A stretch of 64,000 nucleotides of DNA from Deltaproteobacteria bacterium (GCA_020632715.1 JACKFA010000001.1:558001-622000), one strand, 5' to 3'; shown: positions 53,555-61,903, counted from the stretch's first letter. Numbers and translations are program-made. Notes: generated by a model not told the origin, from the letters alone.

Positions 53555-54574
53555 TCAGTGGGCGTGCGCGGGAGCGGCCCCCTGCTCGTGGCCGTGCCCA
53601 TGCCCGTGGTCGTGCTCGTGCTCGTGCTCCTCGGTCGCGAGCGCGACGTAGACGATGAAGAGCATCGTGAAGACCAGGGTCTGGACGATGCACACGAGGA
53701 GCCCGAGGAACATGATGGGGAGCGGCAGGAGCGGCACCGAGAAGCCCAGGAAGACGAAGAGCACCTGGTGGTCGCCGAACATGTTGCCGAGGAGACGGAT
53801 CGACAGCGAGAGCGGGCGCACGAAGTGGCTCACGAGCTCGATGACGAACATGAGGGGCGCGATCGCGAGGATGGGACCGGCGAAGTGCGCGAGGTACTTC
53901 GCGATGCCGTGCGTCTTGATGCCCTGGTAGTTGTAGTAGAGGAACGCGATGAGCCCGAGCGCGAGGTTCGTGTTGAGGTTCTGCGTCGGCGGGTAGAGGC
54001 CCGGGATCAGCGCGAGGCAGTTCGAGAAGAGGATGAAGACCGCGACCGCCGTCATGAGCGGCAGGTGCTTCAGCGCCTTCTTGCGCGACATCATCGTCAT
54101 CATGACGCCCATGAGGGCCTCCACGACGATGTCGAAGAAGGCGGCCGGCGACCACTTCGCCGGCGGGAGCACGTCGCCCTGGACCTGGCGCCGCGCGGAG
54201 AGCGCGAGCCCGAGGCCCATGAAGAAGACGATGAGCGCGAGGAAGATGTGGCCGACGTCCACCTTCTGCGGCGGGTCGCCGAAGAGCCACTGCTTGCCGA
54301 GCAGATCGGCCACCGACTGGCGCGCCGACGCCGGGATGAGCTCCTGCCCGAGCCACCAGTGGTGGTCCTCGGCGGCGGGGCGCACCTTCGGGCTGTGGCC
54401 GACGAGCGGGTCGTGGCCGTGCTCGGCCTCGTGGTCACCAGGGCCGATCTCGGCCTGGGGGGCCTCGTGGCCGTCCTCGGCGGCGAACGCCGCGACGGGC
54501 GCGAGCGCGAAGGTGGCCGCGAGGATGGAGGCGATGAGCGTCCGGTGGGCGCGATGAAGCGTCCGCGTGGTCAC
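53555..54574 (-). CDS. atpB: ATP synthase F0 subunit a
   Basis: 339 residues from a GTG at 54574 (GGAGG 7 bases upstream; GTGA overlap with the stop of the preceding subunit I gene). The essential Arg is in SLSIRLLGNMFGDH, and five or six membrane helices are seen. Unusual are the His-rich ends: an N-terminal extension after a signal-like helix (DGHEAPQAEIGPGDHEAEHG) and a C-terminal tail (EEHEHEHDHGHGHGHEQG) with many His. It forms the ion channel next to the c-ring. Confidence 0.95.
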   Translation of the reverse strand: MTTRTLHRAHRTLIASILAATFALAPVAAFAAEDGHEAPQAEIGPGDHEAEHGHDPLVGHSPKVRPAAEDHHWWLGQELIPASARQSVADLLGKQWLFGDPPQKVDVGHIFLALIVFFMGLGLALSARRQVQGDVLPPAKWSPAAFFDIVVEALMGVMMTMMSRKKALKHLPLMTAVAVFILFSNCLALIPGLYPPTQNLNTNLALGLIAFLYYNYQGIKTHGIAKYLAHFAGPILAIAPLMFVIELVSHFVRPLSLSIRLLGNMFGDHQVLFVFLGFSVPLLPLPIMFLGLLVCIVQTLVFTMLFIVYVALATEEHEHEHDHGHGHGHEQGAAPAHAH

Positions 54575-55014
54575 TGGGGACCTCCCGAGTGGGGCTGTCG
54601 GGGCGTGGGCCCCGAGGCCGGCGCCGCCGGCTCGAGGCTCTTCCTGACGTTCGTGATGAGGAGCGCGGGCAGGAGCGTCGAGAAGCCGAGCATGAAGCCG
54701 AACGGCTGCACCGGCAGGAACGCGAGCGACGCCCAGACGAGGAGCCCGAGGATGGCGAGCTTCCCGGCGAAGAGCGCCGCGTAGAACTTGCGCGTGCGCT
54801 TGGGAGCGTAGAGGACCTTCCCGCCGAGCCACACCATGGCCCGCAGGTTCAGGACGCAGAGGGCGCCGCCGACGAGCACGCCGAGCGCCATCGGCCCGGA
54901 GCCGGTGGCGAGGTGCGCGATGGCGGTGCCGAGCGCCGCGATGACGACGTTGGCGACCTCGAGCTGGCGCATGAAGGTGCGCGCCTCGCTCTTCTGCTCG
55001 GGGGAGAGGCTCAT
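54571..55014 (-). CDS. atpI: ATP synthase subunit I-like membrane protein
   Basis: 147 residues from MSLSPEQKSEART. About four membrane helices (VVIAALGTAIAHLA, MALGVLVGGALCVLNL, FYAALFAGKLAILGLLVWA, FMLGFSTLLPALLI), in the style of AtpI-type proteins that help assemble the c-ring. Overlaps atpZ and atpB as ATGA and GTGA. The family assignment rests mainly on context and topology. Confidence 0.75.
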   Translation of the reverse strand: MSLSPEQKSEARTFMRQLEVANVVIAALGTAIAHLATGSGPMALGVLVGGALCVLNLRAMVWLGGKVLYAPKRTRKFYAALFAGKLAILGLLVWASLAFLPVQPFGFMLGFSTLLPALLITNVRKSLEPAAPASGPTPRQPHSGGPQ

Positions 55015-55358
55015 CGCGCGTACCTCTCCTCGACCTGCGGCCGCGGGCGCCGCGGCTCGCGGTGGCTCGCCGCCCAGGAGGAGGCCACGAGAGCGGCCTG
55101 CACGTCCTCGCTCGCGGCGGAGGGCTTCGTCGTGATCCTGCGCGCCGTGCGCGTGGCCCGGAGGAGGGCCTTCACGGCCGCCCCGAACCCGCCGAAGAGC
55201 CAGATCACGCTGCCCCAGGGCGCCATGTCGAAGGTCTGGTCGAACCAGCGGCCCACGAAGTACCCGACGATGACGCTGAGCGCCATCTCGATGCCGACCG
55301 AGGCGACATCGAGCCCGTCTCGGACCTTTCTGTGGGGAAGCTTCGGCACGATCCTCAC
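55011..55358 (-). CDS. atpZ: AtpZ/AtpI-family protein
   Basis: 115 residues from a GTG. Two membrane helices (VGIEMALSVIVGYFVGRWFD and APWGSVIWLFGGFGAAVKAL) match the small AtpZ-type proteins at the head of F0 operons, thought to work in ion handling or assembly. The C-terminal 45 residues are polar. The stop overlaps the next gene. A promoter lies about 30 bases upstream. Confidence 0.8.
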   Translation of the reverse strand: MRIVPKLPHRKVRDGLDVASVGIEMALSVIVGYFVGRWFDQTFDMAPWGSVIWLFGGFGAAVKALLRATRTARRITTKPSAASEDVQAALVASSWAASHREPRRPRPQVEERYAR

Positions 55359-55385
55359 CTGGCGCCCACCGTCGGACGCGCGGGG

Positions 55386-55414
55386 GTGCTATCACGCAGG
55401 GTGCGCGAGGTCAA
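55386..55414 (-). promoter_or_regulatory. Promoter of the F0 ATP synthase operon
   Basis: On the minus strand TTGACC (55414-55409), a 17-base spacer and TAGCAC (55391-55386), with a leader of about 25 bases to the GTG at 55358. Confidence 0.5.
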
Positions 55415-55517
55415 CACGACATTAACGCGCCGCGTCACCCCGCCAAGCGGCGTCGTTGGCCGCCATGGGGCCTGTCCGCCCCTGCTCGCCGGGCCCCGGC
55501 GCGGGGGGCGCGGGGGA

Positions 55518-56954
55518 TCAGAAACGGATGAGGTAGACCGCGCCCGCGAGGCTGAACCAGCCCTGCTGCGCGAGCATCTTCACGAGCCAGCCGAGGAGGA
55601 CGCCGTGCTCGCTGTGGCGGGCGACCTGGTAGAAGACGTCGGCGGCGGTCGCGTCGAGCTCGGCGACCAGGTGGGCCTCGGCGGCGGCGATCTCGTCGGC
55701 GGGCGCCGCGCGGAGGGCGTCGAGTGCTGCGTGCACGCGCGGGTGCGAGTAGAAGAGGAACTTCATCGCCGCCTGCTGCGCGAGGGTGCGCAGCACGTAC
55801 GACATGACGTCGTTCTCCTCGGTCGCGAGCCGATGGAAGAAGGTGTGGATCGTGTAGTTGCGGAAGTACTGCTCGGCGCGGGCGGCGGCGACCGGCTCGC
55901 CGAGCACGCGGTCGCGGCGGCGCAGGTACTCGGTCCACACCTCGGCCGTGGCGAGCTTCTGGCCGGCGGAGCCGAGGGCCTCGAGGGCGCGCCGATCGTG
56001 CTCGGCCTCGTCGTCGCTCTCGGGGAGGAGCTCCCGGAGGCGCACGTAGCTCCCGGTGACCGTGTTCGCGAGCACGCTCCAGCGCGGGCGGATGTGGGCC
56101 TTCGCGTGCGGGCGCACGAGCGCCCGGGCGACGAGGAGGCCGAGGGTCGCGGGCGTCTCGAGGCGCTCGTAGCGGGCGAGGATGGCGGCGCGCACGTCGG
56201 GGCGCGCGATGAGGGCGAGCTCGCGCTCGACCGGGGCGAGGTCGGCCTTGGCGTGCCCCTTCCTGAGGATGTCCTGCGTGCGCTTGGCGAACCACGCGAC
56301 CAGGAACCAGCGCTCCTCCATCGAGATCGCGCCGTCCTGCATGATCGCCATGAAGGCGTCCCGCACGGCCACCAGCGCGCGGAAGAAGGGCCGCGTGTCG
56401 CGCGGGTCCATCCCCTCCTGCAGCACCTTGCGGTGGATGCTGTCGCGGTCGAGCGGCACGATCTCGACCGCGTCCGCGTCGAGGAGGATCTTCCGCGCCA
56501 TCTCCGGGCAGCTCGCCGTCGCGGTGAGCTCGAGCCCGGCCCCGACCGTGCGGAGCTTCCGCGGGTAGACCGCGCAGACGTGCGGCAGCATGTCGAAGCC
56601 GAAGTTGCCGTGGACCATGCACCAGCCCTGCCCGTCGAGCATCGGGCAGCGGCCGTCCTTGTCCTGCTTGATGATGAAGCGCGGGCGGTCCTTCTTCCTC
56701 TTCGGCGGCAGGATCTGGAACGCGCTCTGGAGCGTCTTCCCGACCTCCCCCGGCGAGAACGCGGCCGCCCTCTGGAGGCTCTTGAAGTGGTCCGCGTCGA
56801 CGTCGATGCGCCAGCCGTGGCAGCAGTCCTCCTCGCAGGCCGGGCCGATGCACGAGAAGCGCGTCATGTAGCGCATCGTGCGGTCGCCGCTCGGCACGGC
56901 GTCGGGGCTGATGACGGGCGCGGCGGCGCCGGCGTGTTCGGGGTCCTCGCTCAC
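55518..56954 (-). CDS. fliB: FliB-like lysine-N-methylase
   Basis: 478 residues from a GTG at 56954. The N-terminal Cys pattern FSCIGPACEEDCCHGWRIDV, with CPMLDGQGWCMVH and HVCAVYPRKL further on, is the signature of the flagellin lysine-N-methylase family. Such enzymes methylate lysines on flagellin in some enterobacteria; the Cys may bind an Fe-S cluster. No flagellar gene is near, so the real substrate may be another surface protein. The GTG is 6 bases after a -10 box. Confidence 0.85.
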   Translation of the reverse strand: MSEDPEHAGAAAPVISPDAVPSGDRTMRYMTRFSCIGPACEEDCCHGWRIDVDADHFKSLQRAAAFSPGEVGKTLQSAFQILPPKRKKDRPRFIIKQDKDGRCPMLDGQGWCMVHGNFGFDMLPHVCAVYPRKLRTVGAGLELTATASCPEMARKILLDADAVEIVPLDRDSIHRKVLQEGMDPRDTRPFFRALVAVRDAFMAIMQDGAISMEERWFLVAWFAKRTQDILRKGHAKADLAPVERELALIARPDVRAAILARYERLETPATLGLLVARALVRPHAKAHIRPRWSVLANTVTGSYVRLRELLPESDDEAEHDRRALEALGSAGQKLATAEVWTEYLRRRDRVLGEPVAAARAEQYFRNYTIHTFFHRLATEENDVMSYVLRTLAQQAAMKFLFYSHPRVHAALDALRAAPADEIAAAEAHLVAELDATAADVFYQVARHSEHGVLLGWLVKMLAQQGWFSLAGAVYLIRF

Positions 56955-56960
56955 CGCGGC

Positions 56961-56989
56961 ATTCTACGGCCGGGCCCGGGTCGGGGCAA
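56961..56989 (-). promoter_or_regulatory. Promoter giving a leaderless fliB mRNA
   Basis: On the minus strand TTGCCC (56989-56984), a 17-base spacer and TAGAAT (56966-56961), then 6 bases to the GTG start at 56954. Confidence 0.55.
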
Positions 56990-57016
56990 CGGCCCCGCCC
57001 GGACCCGGGTGACACC

Positions 57017-57691
57017 TCAGGGGGCCGTGCACTCGTACTCGACGCAGTGGCCGCTCGCGCACCAGCGGTCGTCGTAGCAGACCGCGTCCGCCGGGAGCGG
57101 CGGCAGGCAGACGCCCGGGGCGTAGCTGAAGTCGACCTCGTTCGAGCAGGGGCCGCTACAACACGGGTTCGAGAAGTCGCAGGCCGCGCCCTCGGCCTTG
57201 CAGTCGCCGGACGCGCAGACGCCGTCGTCGCAGTTGCCGCTGACGCACCAGCCGTCCCAGGCGCAGGTCGCGCCGTTCCAGAGGTAGTCGGCGCAGGCGC
57301 CCTGGACGTAGGGGGACGCCGGGTCCTGCTGGCAGAAGCCGCCGCAGCACTCGTAGTCGCTCCAGCAGTCGCCGCCGCGATCGTGGCACTCGGGGCTCCG
57401 CGGGTCGGTCGTGTCGACGGGCTCCGCGGTGTCCGCGGGCGCCTCGGTGTCGGCGACGACGGCGGTGTCGGGGTCGGCGGCGGTCGCGGTGGCGGTGTCG
57501 GGGTCGGCGGCGGTCGCGGTGGCGGTGACCGTGTCGGGGTCGGCGGTGGTCGCGGTGGTCGTGTCGGACTCGAGGGGGCCCGTGCTCTCGTGGACGTCGG
57601 CACCGGCGTTGCTGCCGGAGTTGGCGTCGAGGCAGGCGGGCGCGAGGCCGGCCGTCAGGCAGAGCGCCGCGAGGGCGAGGAGGAGGCGCAT
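57017..57691 (-). CDS. Cys-rich lipoprotein with Asp/Thr repeat linker
   Basis: 224 residues. The signal ends in a lipobox-like LAPAC. Residues 25-105 are a low-complexity linker with repeated DPDT and TATA units. The C-terminal 120 residues have about 20 Cys in knot-like spacing (GDCWSDYECCGGFCQQD, SGNCDDGVCASGDCKAEG, CASGHCVEYEC), like the Cys-rich surface modules common in myxobacteria. AAGGAA lies upstream of the ATG. It follows the DUF5989 gene by 42 bases and may be the last gene of the carbamoyltransferase cassette. Confidence 0.7.
   Translation of the reverse strand: MRLLLALAALCLTAGLAPACLDANSGSNAGADVHESTGPLESDTTTATTADPDTVTATATAADPDTATATAADPDTAVVADTEAPADTAEPVDTTDPRSPECHDRGGDCWSDYECCGGFCQQDPASPYVQGACADYLWNGATCAWDGWCVSGNCDDGVCASGDCKAEGAACDFSNPCCSGPCSNEVDFSYAPGVCLPPLPADAVCYDDRWCASGHCVEYECTAP
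57460..57560 (-). repeat. Short tandem repeat in the lipoprotein linker
   Basis: About three imperfect copies of a GC-rich unit of 24-30 bases (plus strand core gtgtcggggtcggcggcggt) code for the ADPDTATATA linker. Such tracts can change length by slippage in whole units of three bases. Confidence 0.6.
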
Positions 57692-57733
57692 GGTGGGTTT
57701 CCTTGGACGTTCGGTGGGTTGGGGAGTGGGATC

Positions 57734-57955
57734 TCAGAAGAGGCTGTAGACGAAGGGGGCCGCGACCTCGACGACCGCGACGATCCCGACGAGGAGCGCC
57801 GCGACGAGCAGCACGCCGACCATCGGGAGGAGCCACCAGCGGCCGGTGCCGCGGAGGTGTCGGGCGAGCTGCGCGATCGCGCGGCCGCGGCTCGCGAGGA
57901 GGCGGCGACTGCGGCGGCGTGGCGGGGCGAGGGAGGTGGCGTCGGGCGGGTTCAT
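57734..57955 (-). CDS. DUF5989 single-helix membrane protein
   Basis: 73 residues: an Arg-rich N-terminus, then GRWWLLPMVGVLLVAALLVGI and APFVYSLF. The WWLLP start of the helix and APFxYxLF end fit DUF5989, small proteins usually coded next to carbamoyltransferases and SGNH hydrolases. Here it is 25 bases after the carbamoyltransferase. It is probably a membrane partner of that enzyme set; the role is unknown. Confidence 0.75.
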   Translation of the reverse strand: MNPPDATSLAPPRRRSRRLLASRGRAIAQLARHLRGTGRWWLLPMVGVLLVAALLVGIVAVVEVAAPFVYSLF

Positions 57956-57980
57956 GGCGTTCTCCGGTGAGGGCGGCGCG

Positions 57981-59723
57981 TCACGCGGCGCGCTTGTCGA
58001 CGAGGCAGCGCTCGACGACGAGGAAGTCGAGGTCCGAGCGGTCGAACGTCGCGAGCGCGTCGACCGGCGAGCCGCAGATGGGCTCGCCCTTCAAGTTGAG
58101 CGAGGTGTTCAGGAGCACGCCCACGCCGGTCTCCGCGCGGAACGCCTCGAGCAGCGCCCGGAAGCGCGGGTGGTGCCGCGAGTCCACGGTCTGGACGCGC
58201 GCCGTCCCGTCGGCGTGGCACACGGCGGGGAGCTCGGCGCGGCCTGCGTCCGTGAGGGGGACCACCGCGAGCATGTGCGGCGTGAGGCCCTCGTAGCGGC
58301 CCCCGTCGAGCGCGAAGAAGCGGTGGGCGTCGTCCGCGAGCGCGGCCGGCGCGAACGGCCGGAACGGCTCCCGGTACTTCACTCGGGCGTTGACGCGGTC
58401 GGCCATGCCGGGGTCGCGCGCGTCGGCGAGGATCGACCGCCCCCCGAGCGCGCGCGGGCCCCACTCCGAGCCCCCCTGGAACCACCCGCCGACCTCGCCG
58501 CGGGCGAGCCGCCGGGCGACCTCGGTGACGAGCGCGTCGTCGTCGTCGAAGGCCGTGTGGCGCACGCGCACGTCGCGCAGGAAGCCCCGCACCTCCTCGT
58601 CCGCCCACGCGCGGCCGAGCTGCGGCGAGAGCGTCGCGCGATCACGCGGCTCGCCGAGGGCGTTGGCGACCAGGAGCGCGGCCCCGAGGGCCCCGCCGGC
58701 GTCGCCCGCAGCCGGGTGCACGACGACCCGGTCGAAGCCGGCCTCGCGGGCGACCCGCGCGTTGGCGACGCAGTTGAGCGCGACGCCCCCGGCGAGGCAG
58801 AGATCGGCCTCGCCCGTCACCCGGCGCGCCTCACGCGCGGCGGCGACGAGGTAGTCCTCGCAGAGGCGCTGCACGCTCGCGGCGACGTCGGCGAGGCGCC
58901 GCCCCTCGGCGGTGTCGAGGTCGATGGGCGTGGCCGGGTCGCGCGCCGGCCCGAGGAGCGCCTCGAGCCGCGGCGAGAAGCTCTGCGCGTCGCTCCGGTG
59001 GAACGCGAAGTAGCGCATGTCGAGGGCGAGCTCGCCGGCCGGCCCGAGCCGCGCGACGCGGCTGAGCTCGGGGAGGAAGCGCGGCTCCCCGTAGGCGGCG
59101 AGCCCCATCACCATGTACTCGCCGACGTTCACCTCGAAGCCGAGGTAGGCCGTGATGGCGGAGTAGAGGAGGCCCATCGAGCCGGGGAAGCGCTGGCGCG
59201 CGACGGTCGCGAGGCGCGCGCGGCCGTCGTCGCCGGTGGTCGCGTGGTGGATGGCGCTCGTCGTCCACTCGCCGACGCCGTCGACCGTGAGCACGGCGGC
59301 GCGCTCCAACGGGGACGGGAAGAACGCGCTCGCGGCGTGGGAGAGGTGGTGATCGGAGAAGAGGATCCGGTCGGCGCTCGTCCCGAGCTCGCGGGCGAGG
59401 CGCCCCTCGAGCCACAAGCGGTCGCCGAGCCAGGTGCGCATCGCGCGCGTGAAGCGGAGGATCCCGCGCGGCCACGCGCCGAGCGACGTCTGGAGGATGC
59501 GATCGAACTTCGCGATGGGCTTCTCGTAGAAGACGACCCAGTCGACGTCCGCGAGCTCGAGCCCGCCCTGCGCGAGGCACTCTCGCGCGGCCTCGAGCGG
59601 GAGGCGCGCGTCGTTCTTCTTCCGCGAGAGGCGCTCCTCCTGGACGGCCGCGACGACGCGCCCGCCGTCGACGAGGGCGGCGGCGCTGTCGTGGAAGAGG
59701 GCGGAGATGCCGAGGATCCTCAT
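57981..59723 (-). CDS. Carbamoyltransferase (NodU/CmcH/TobZ family)
   Basis: 580 residues. The N-terminal ASKHA-type domain begins MRILGISALFHDSAAALVDG, with the HHLSHAASAFFPSP metal site, LTVDGVGEW, and GGVALNCVAN near 290. The C-terminal YrdC-like domain has GGWFQGGSEWGPRALGGRSI and PFRPFAPA. The family adds O-carbamoyl groups to antibiotics, Nod factors or sugars using carbamoyl phosphate and ATP. The start overlaps the ferritin-like gene stop (TGATG). The acceptor is unknown. Confidence 0.92.
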   Translation of the reverse strand: MRILGISALFHDSAAALVDGGRVVAAVQEERLSRKKNDARLPLEAARECLAQGGLELADVDWVVFYEKPIAKFDRILQTSLGAWPRGILRFTRAMRTWLGDRLWLEGRLARELGTSADRILFSDHHLSHAASAFFPSPLERAAVLTVDGVGEWTTSAIHHATTGDDGRARLATVARQRFPGSMGLLYSAITAYLGFEVNVGEYMVMGLAAYGEPRFLPELSRVARLGPAGELALDMRYFAFHRSDAQSFSPRLEALLGPARDPATPIDLDTAEGRRLADVAASVQRLCEDYLVAAAREARRVTGEADLCLAGGVALNCVANARVAREAGFDRVVVHPAAGDAGGALGAALLVANALGEPRDRATLSPQLGRAWADEEVRGFLRDVRVRHTAFDDDDALVTEVARRLARGEVGGWFQGGSEWGPRALGGRSILADARDPGMADRVNARVKYREPFRPFAPAALADDAHRFFALDGGRYEGLTPHMLAVVPLTDAGRAELPAVCHADGTARVQTVDSRHHPRFRALLEAFRAETGVGVLLNTSLNLKGEPICGSPVDALATFDRSDLDFLVVERCLVDKRAA

Positions 59724-60478
59724 CAGAACTGCCTCCGGAGGTCGTCGAGCGAGGCGAGCTCGGTGCGCACGGGCTCCCAGCCAGCGGCGGGGCGCCGGGT
59801 GAGGCGCGCGACGAGCGCGAAGAGCGGCATCGCGGCGACGAAGACCACGCCGAGGACGAGCCCCGAGAGGACGGTCCCGAAGGGGCGACCGGCGCGGCGC
59901 CAGGCGCTCCAGGCGCCGTGGACGCGGACGGCCCGGAGCGCGCGGCGCACCTCCCGCTCGCGCCCGTCGGCGCACCACGCGTCGAGGATCGCGCGCGAGT
60001 AGCTCACGTGGAACCGCTCGTCCTTGACGATGTCGGCGAAGAGGCGCGCGAGCTCGGCGCGGCTCCCGGCCGCGGCGGGGCGCGCGAAGTGGGCCGCGAG
60101 CACCTCGAACTGCTTGGCGGCGCGCCGCTCGCTGAGCCACACGAACGCGACGAAGCGCATGAGCCCGAGGCGCTCGTGGAGGTCCTGCCGCTCGGCGCGG
60201 GCGGCCTCGGAGGCGCGCGCGACGGCCCGCGGGTCGACGCGGCGCGCGGCCTCGCGGAAGCGCATGGCGTGGCGGGCCTCGTCGCGCCCGTGCTTGAAGA
60301 AGAGGCGGCGGAGGCGCGGGTCCGCCTCGCGCTCGGCGGCGCGCAGCATGTCGAGGGCGCTCCCCTGCTCGGTCGCGGCGAACCCCATGAGCTTCTGCGC
60401 GATGGCGCGGTCGCTGCGCCACGCGAGCGGGGCCGCGAGCCGGAGGAGGAGCGGGGCGTCGGAGGTGGTCGTGATCAC
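59723..60478 (-). CDS. Ferritin-like diiron membrane protein
   Basis: 251 residues from a GTG that overlaps the SGNH gene stop as GTGA. The helical domain has the carboxylate-bridged diiron ligands: E in FAATEQGSALDML, EARH in HGRDEARHAMRF, E in LSERRAAKQFE and ERFH in DIVKDERFHVSY. A membrane helix lies near the C-terminus (GTVLSGLVLGVVFVAAMPLF). It may be a diiron oxidase or desaturase-like enzyme acting with the carbamoyltransferase; the activity is inferred only from the metal site. Confidence 0.75.
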   Translation of the reverse strand: MITTTSDAPLLLRLAAPLAWRSDRAIAQKLMGFAATEQGSALDMLRAAEREADPRLRRLFFKHGRDEARHAMRFREAARRVDPRAVARASEAARAERQDLHERLGLMRFVAFVWLSERRAAKQFEVLAAHFARPAAAGSRAELARLFADIVKDERFHVSYSRAILDAWCADGREREVRRALRAVRVHGAWSAWRRAGRPFGTVLSGLVLGVVFVAAMPLFALVARLTRRPAAGWEPVRTELASLDDLRRQF

Positions 60479-61614
60479 GGCGCGGGGGCTCCTGCCGCGG
60501 GCGCGGCGACGAGGGTCGCGAGGGCCGCCGCGACCGCGGCGTGGCCCCTCGGGGCGAGGTGGTAGTCGTCGGGGAGGAAGGCGCCCGGCGAGGCGCGGAC
60601 GAGCACGGGGCGCAGGTCGACGCCGGGGACGCCGAGGTCCGCGGCGTCGGCGAGGAGGTCCCGCGCGAGGACGTCGAGCGCGCCGAGGTCCTCGGGGGTG
60701 TCGCGGTACTTCGCCCACTCGCCGGCGTCGACCTGGAGGTCGAGGGGCAGGACGGCGACGACGACCCGGCAGCCGAGCGACGCGCAGGCGTCGCGGACCG
60801 CCGCGACGTGGCGCGTGAGGCGCGTCCGGTACGCGCCGTCGCGCTTCGTCATGTTGGTGAGGTTCGACAGCAGCCGGCGCGCGCTGACGGCGCCCGCGGG
60901 CGGGTCGCCGGAGACGCCGGAGAGGAGCGCGCGCACGGCGTAGACGAGGTGCGAGCGCCCGAAGAGCCAGCGGTGGACGGCGGAGTCGGGCTCGACCGGC
61001 ACGTCCGGGCGGCGGTAGCTCGCCCAGCCGTCGCGCGCGGTCGTGCGGCGGACGTTCGGGATGTGGGCCTCGAGCCAGTCGTTCGCGACGTTCGCGACGA
61101 AGACGACGACCTCGGGGCGGTAGACCGGCGCGAGCTCGGCCGCGACGCGGGCGTACTCGGGCGGGCCCCAGGTCGGGGTCGCCGCGTCGAGCACCTCGGC
61201 GCCCGCGCCGAGCGCGGCCTCGAGGCGCGCGGCTACGCCGTCCTCCTCCTCGACGCCGTAGGCGAAGACCTGCGAGTCCCCGAGGAGGAGCACCCGCCCG
61301 GGGACGGGGGCGCCCGTGAGCGCCGGCGACCAGTCGTCGCCGCGGAAGCCCCGCGCGTTCGTGCGGATGTCGGTGACGCGGCCCTCGCGGCTCCGGACGG
61401 CCGTCGCCGCGTTCGGCTCGAGGCGGACGCCGTAGTCGGGGTCGGCGACGAAGATGTTGAGGTAGGGGAAGGCCCAGCCGCGGACGGCGCCGACGAGGAG
61501 CTCGGCGAGGCCGAGCCCCACGATCGTCGAGAGCAGCACCGCGACCACGCGGACGCCGACGCGCGCGAGGCGGTCGCGGCGGGTGGGGCTCTCGGGGCGG
61601 ACGGCGGCGTTCAT
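60475..61614 (-). CDS. SGNH/GDSL-type hydrolase, membrane-anchored
   Basis: 379 residues from MNAAVRPESP. One membrane helix lies at about 20-42 (VVAVLLSTIVGLGLAELLVG), and the rest is probably periplasmic. The catalytic Ser is in VLLLGDSQVFAYGVEEEDGV, an Asn in FVANVANDWLE, and the Asp-His pair in LPDDYHLAPRGHAAV. Such enzymes add or remove acyl groups on glycans or lipids. First gene of the carbamoyltransferase cassette. An in-frame ATG at 61671 is less likely. Confidence 0.85.
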   Translation of the reverse strand: MNAAVRPESPTRRDRLARVGVRVVAVLLSTIVGLGLAELLVGAVRGWAFPYLNIFVADPDYGVRLEPNAATAVRSREGRVTDIRTNARGFRGDDWSPALTGAPVPGRVLLLGDSQVFAYGVEEEDGVAARLEAALGAGAEVLDAATPTWGPPEYARVAAELAPVYRPEVVVFVANVANDWLEAHIPNVRRTTARDGWASYRRPDVPVEPDSAVHRWLFGRSHLVYAVRALLSGVSGDPPAGAVSARRLLSNLTNMTKRDGAYRTRLTRHVAAVRDACASLGCRVVVAVLPLDLQVDAGEWAKYRDTPEDLGALDVLARDLLADAADLGVPGVDLRPVLVRASPGAFLPDDYHLAPRGHAAVAAALATLVAAPAAGAPAP

Positions 61615-61705
61615 GCCTGGCGACCGTCGCAAGCCCCGTGCCGACGCCGCCCATGGCGTGGGAACGGCCATTCAGGCCGACTTAACGGTCCCGAGCCCGA
61701 CATCA

Positions 61706-61763
61706 CTTGCAAGGCTTGCTTACATGTCGCGACTACGAATGACAAGTCGCCTTACATTGCAAG
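61706..61763. promoter_or_regulatory. Repeat-rich control region between divergent genes
   Basis: The 289-base gap 61615-61903 is AT-richer than its surroundings. It holds GCAAGGCTTGC (61709-61719, palindrome), two copies of CTTACAT 32 bases apart (61719 and 61751), a GCGACT...AGTCGC inverted repeat (61728-61750), and a second GCAAG at 61759. The layout looks like an operator for a dimeric regulator shared by the carbamoyltransferase cassette and the carotenoid-type gene. No regulator gene is adjacent. Confidence 0.35.
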
Positions 61764-61903
61764 CCGACCTGACAAAGCGCGTCAGGGACGCCGCGATCGA
61801 CAGCGGACGGCGTGGAGGCGGTCGAAATGCGCCGGTCGATGTGCTCTAACCGGCTCCCCATGCGCCTCCCCCACCGAGATGCCCCGACCAGGAGCCCCCG
61901 CCG

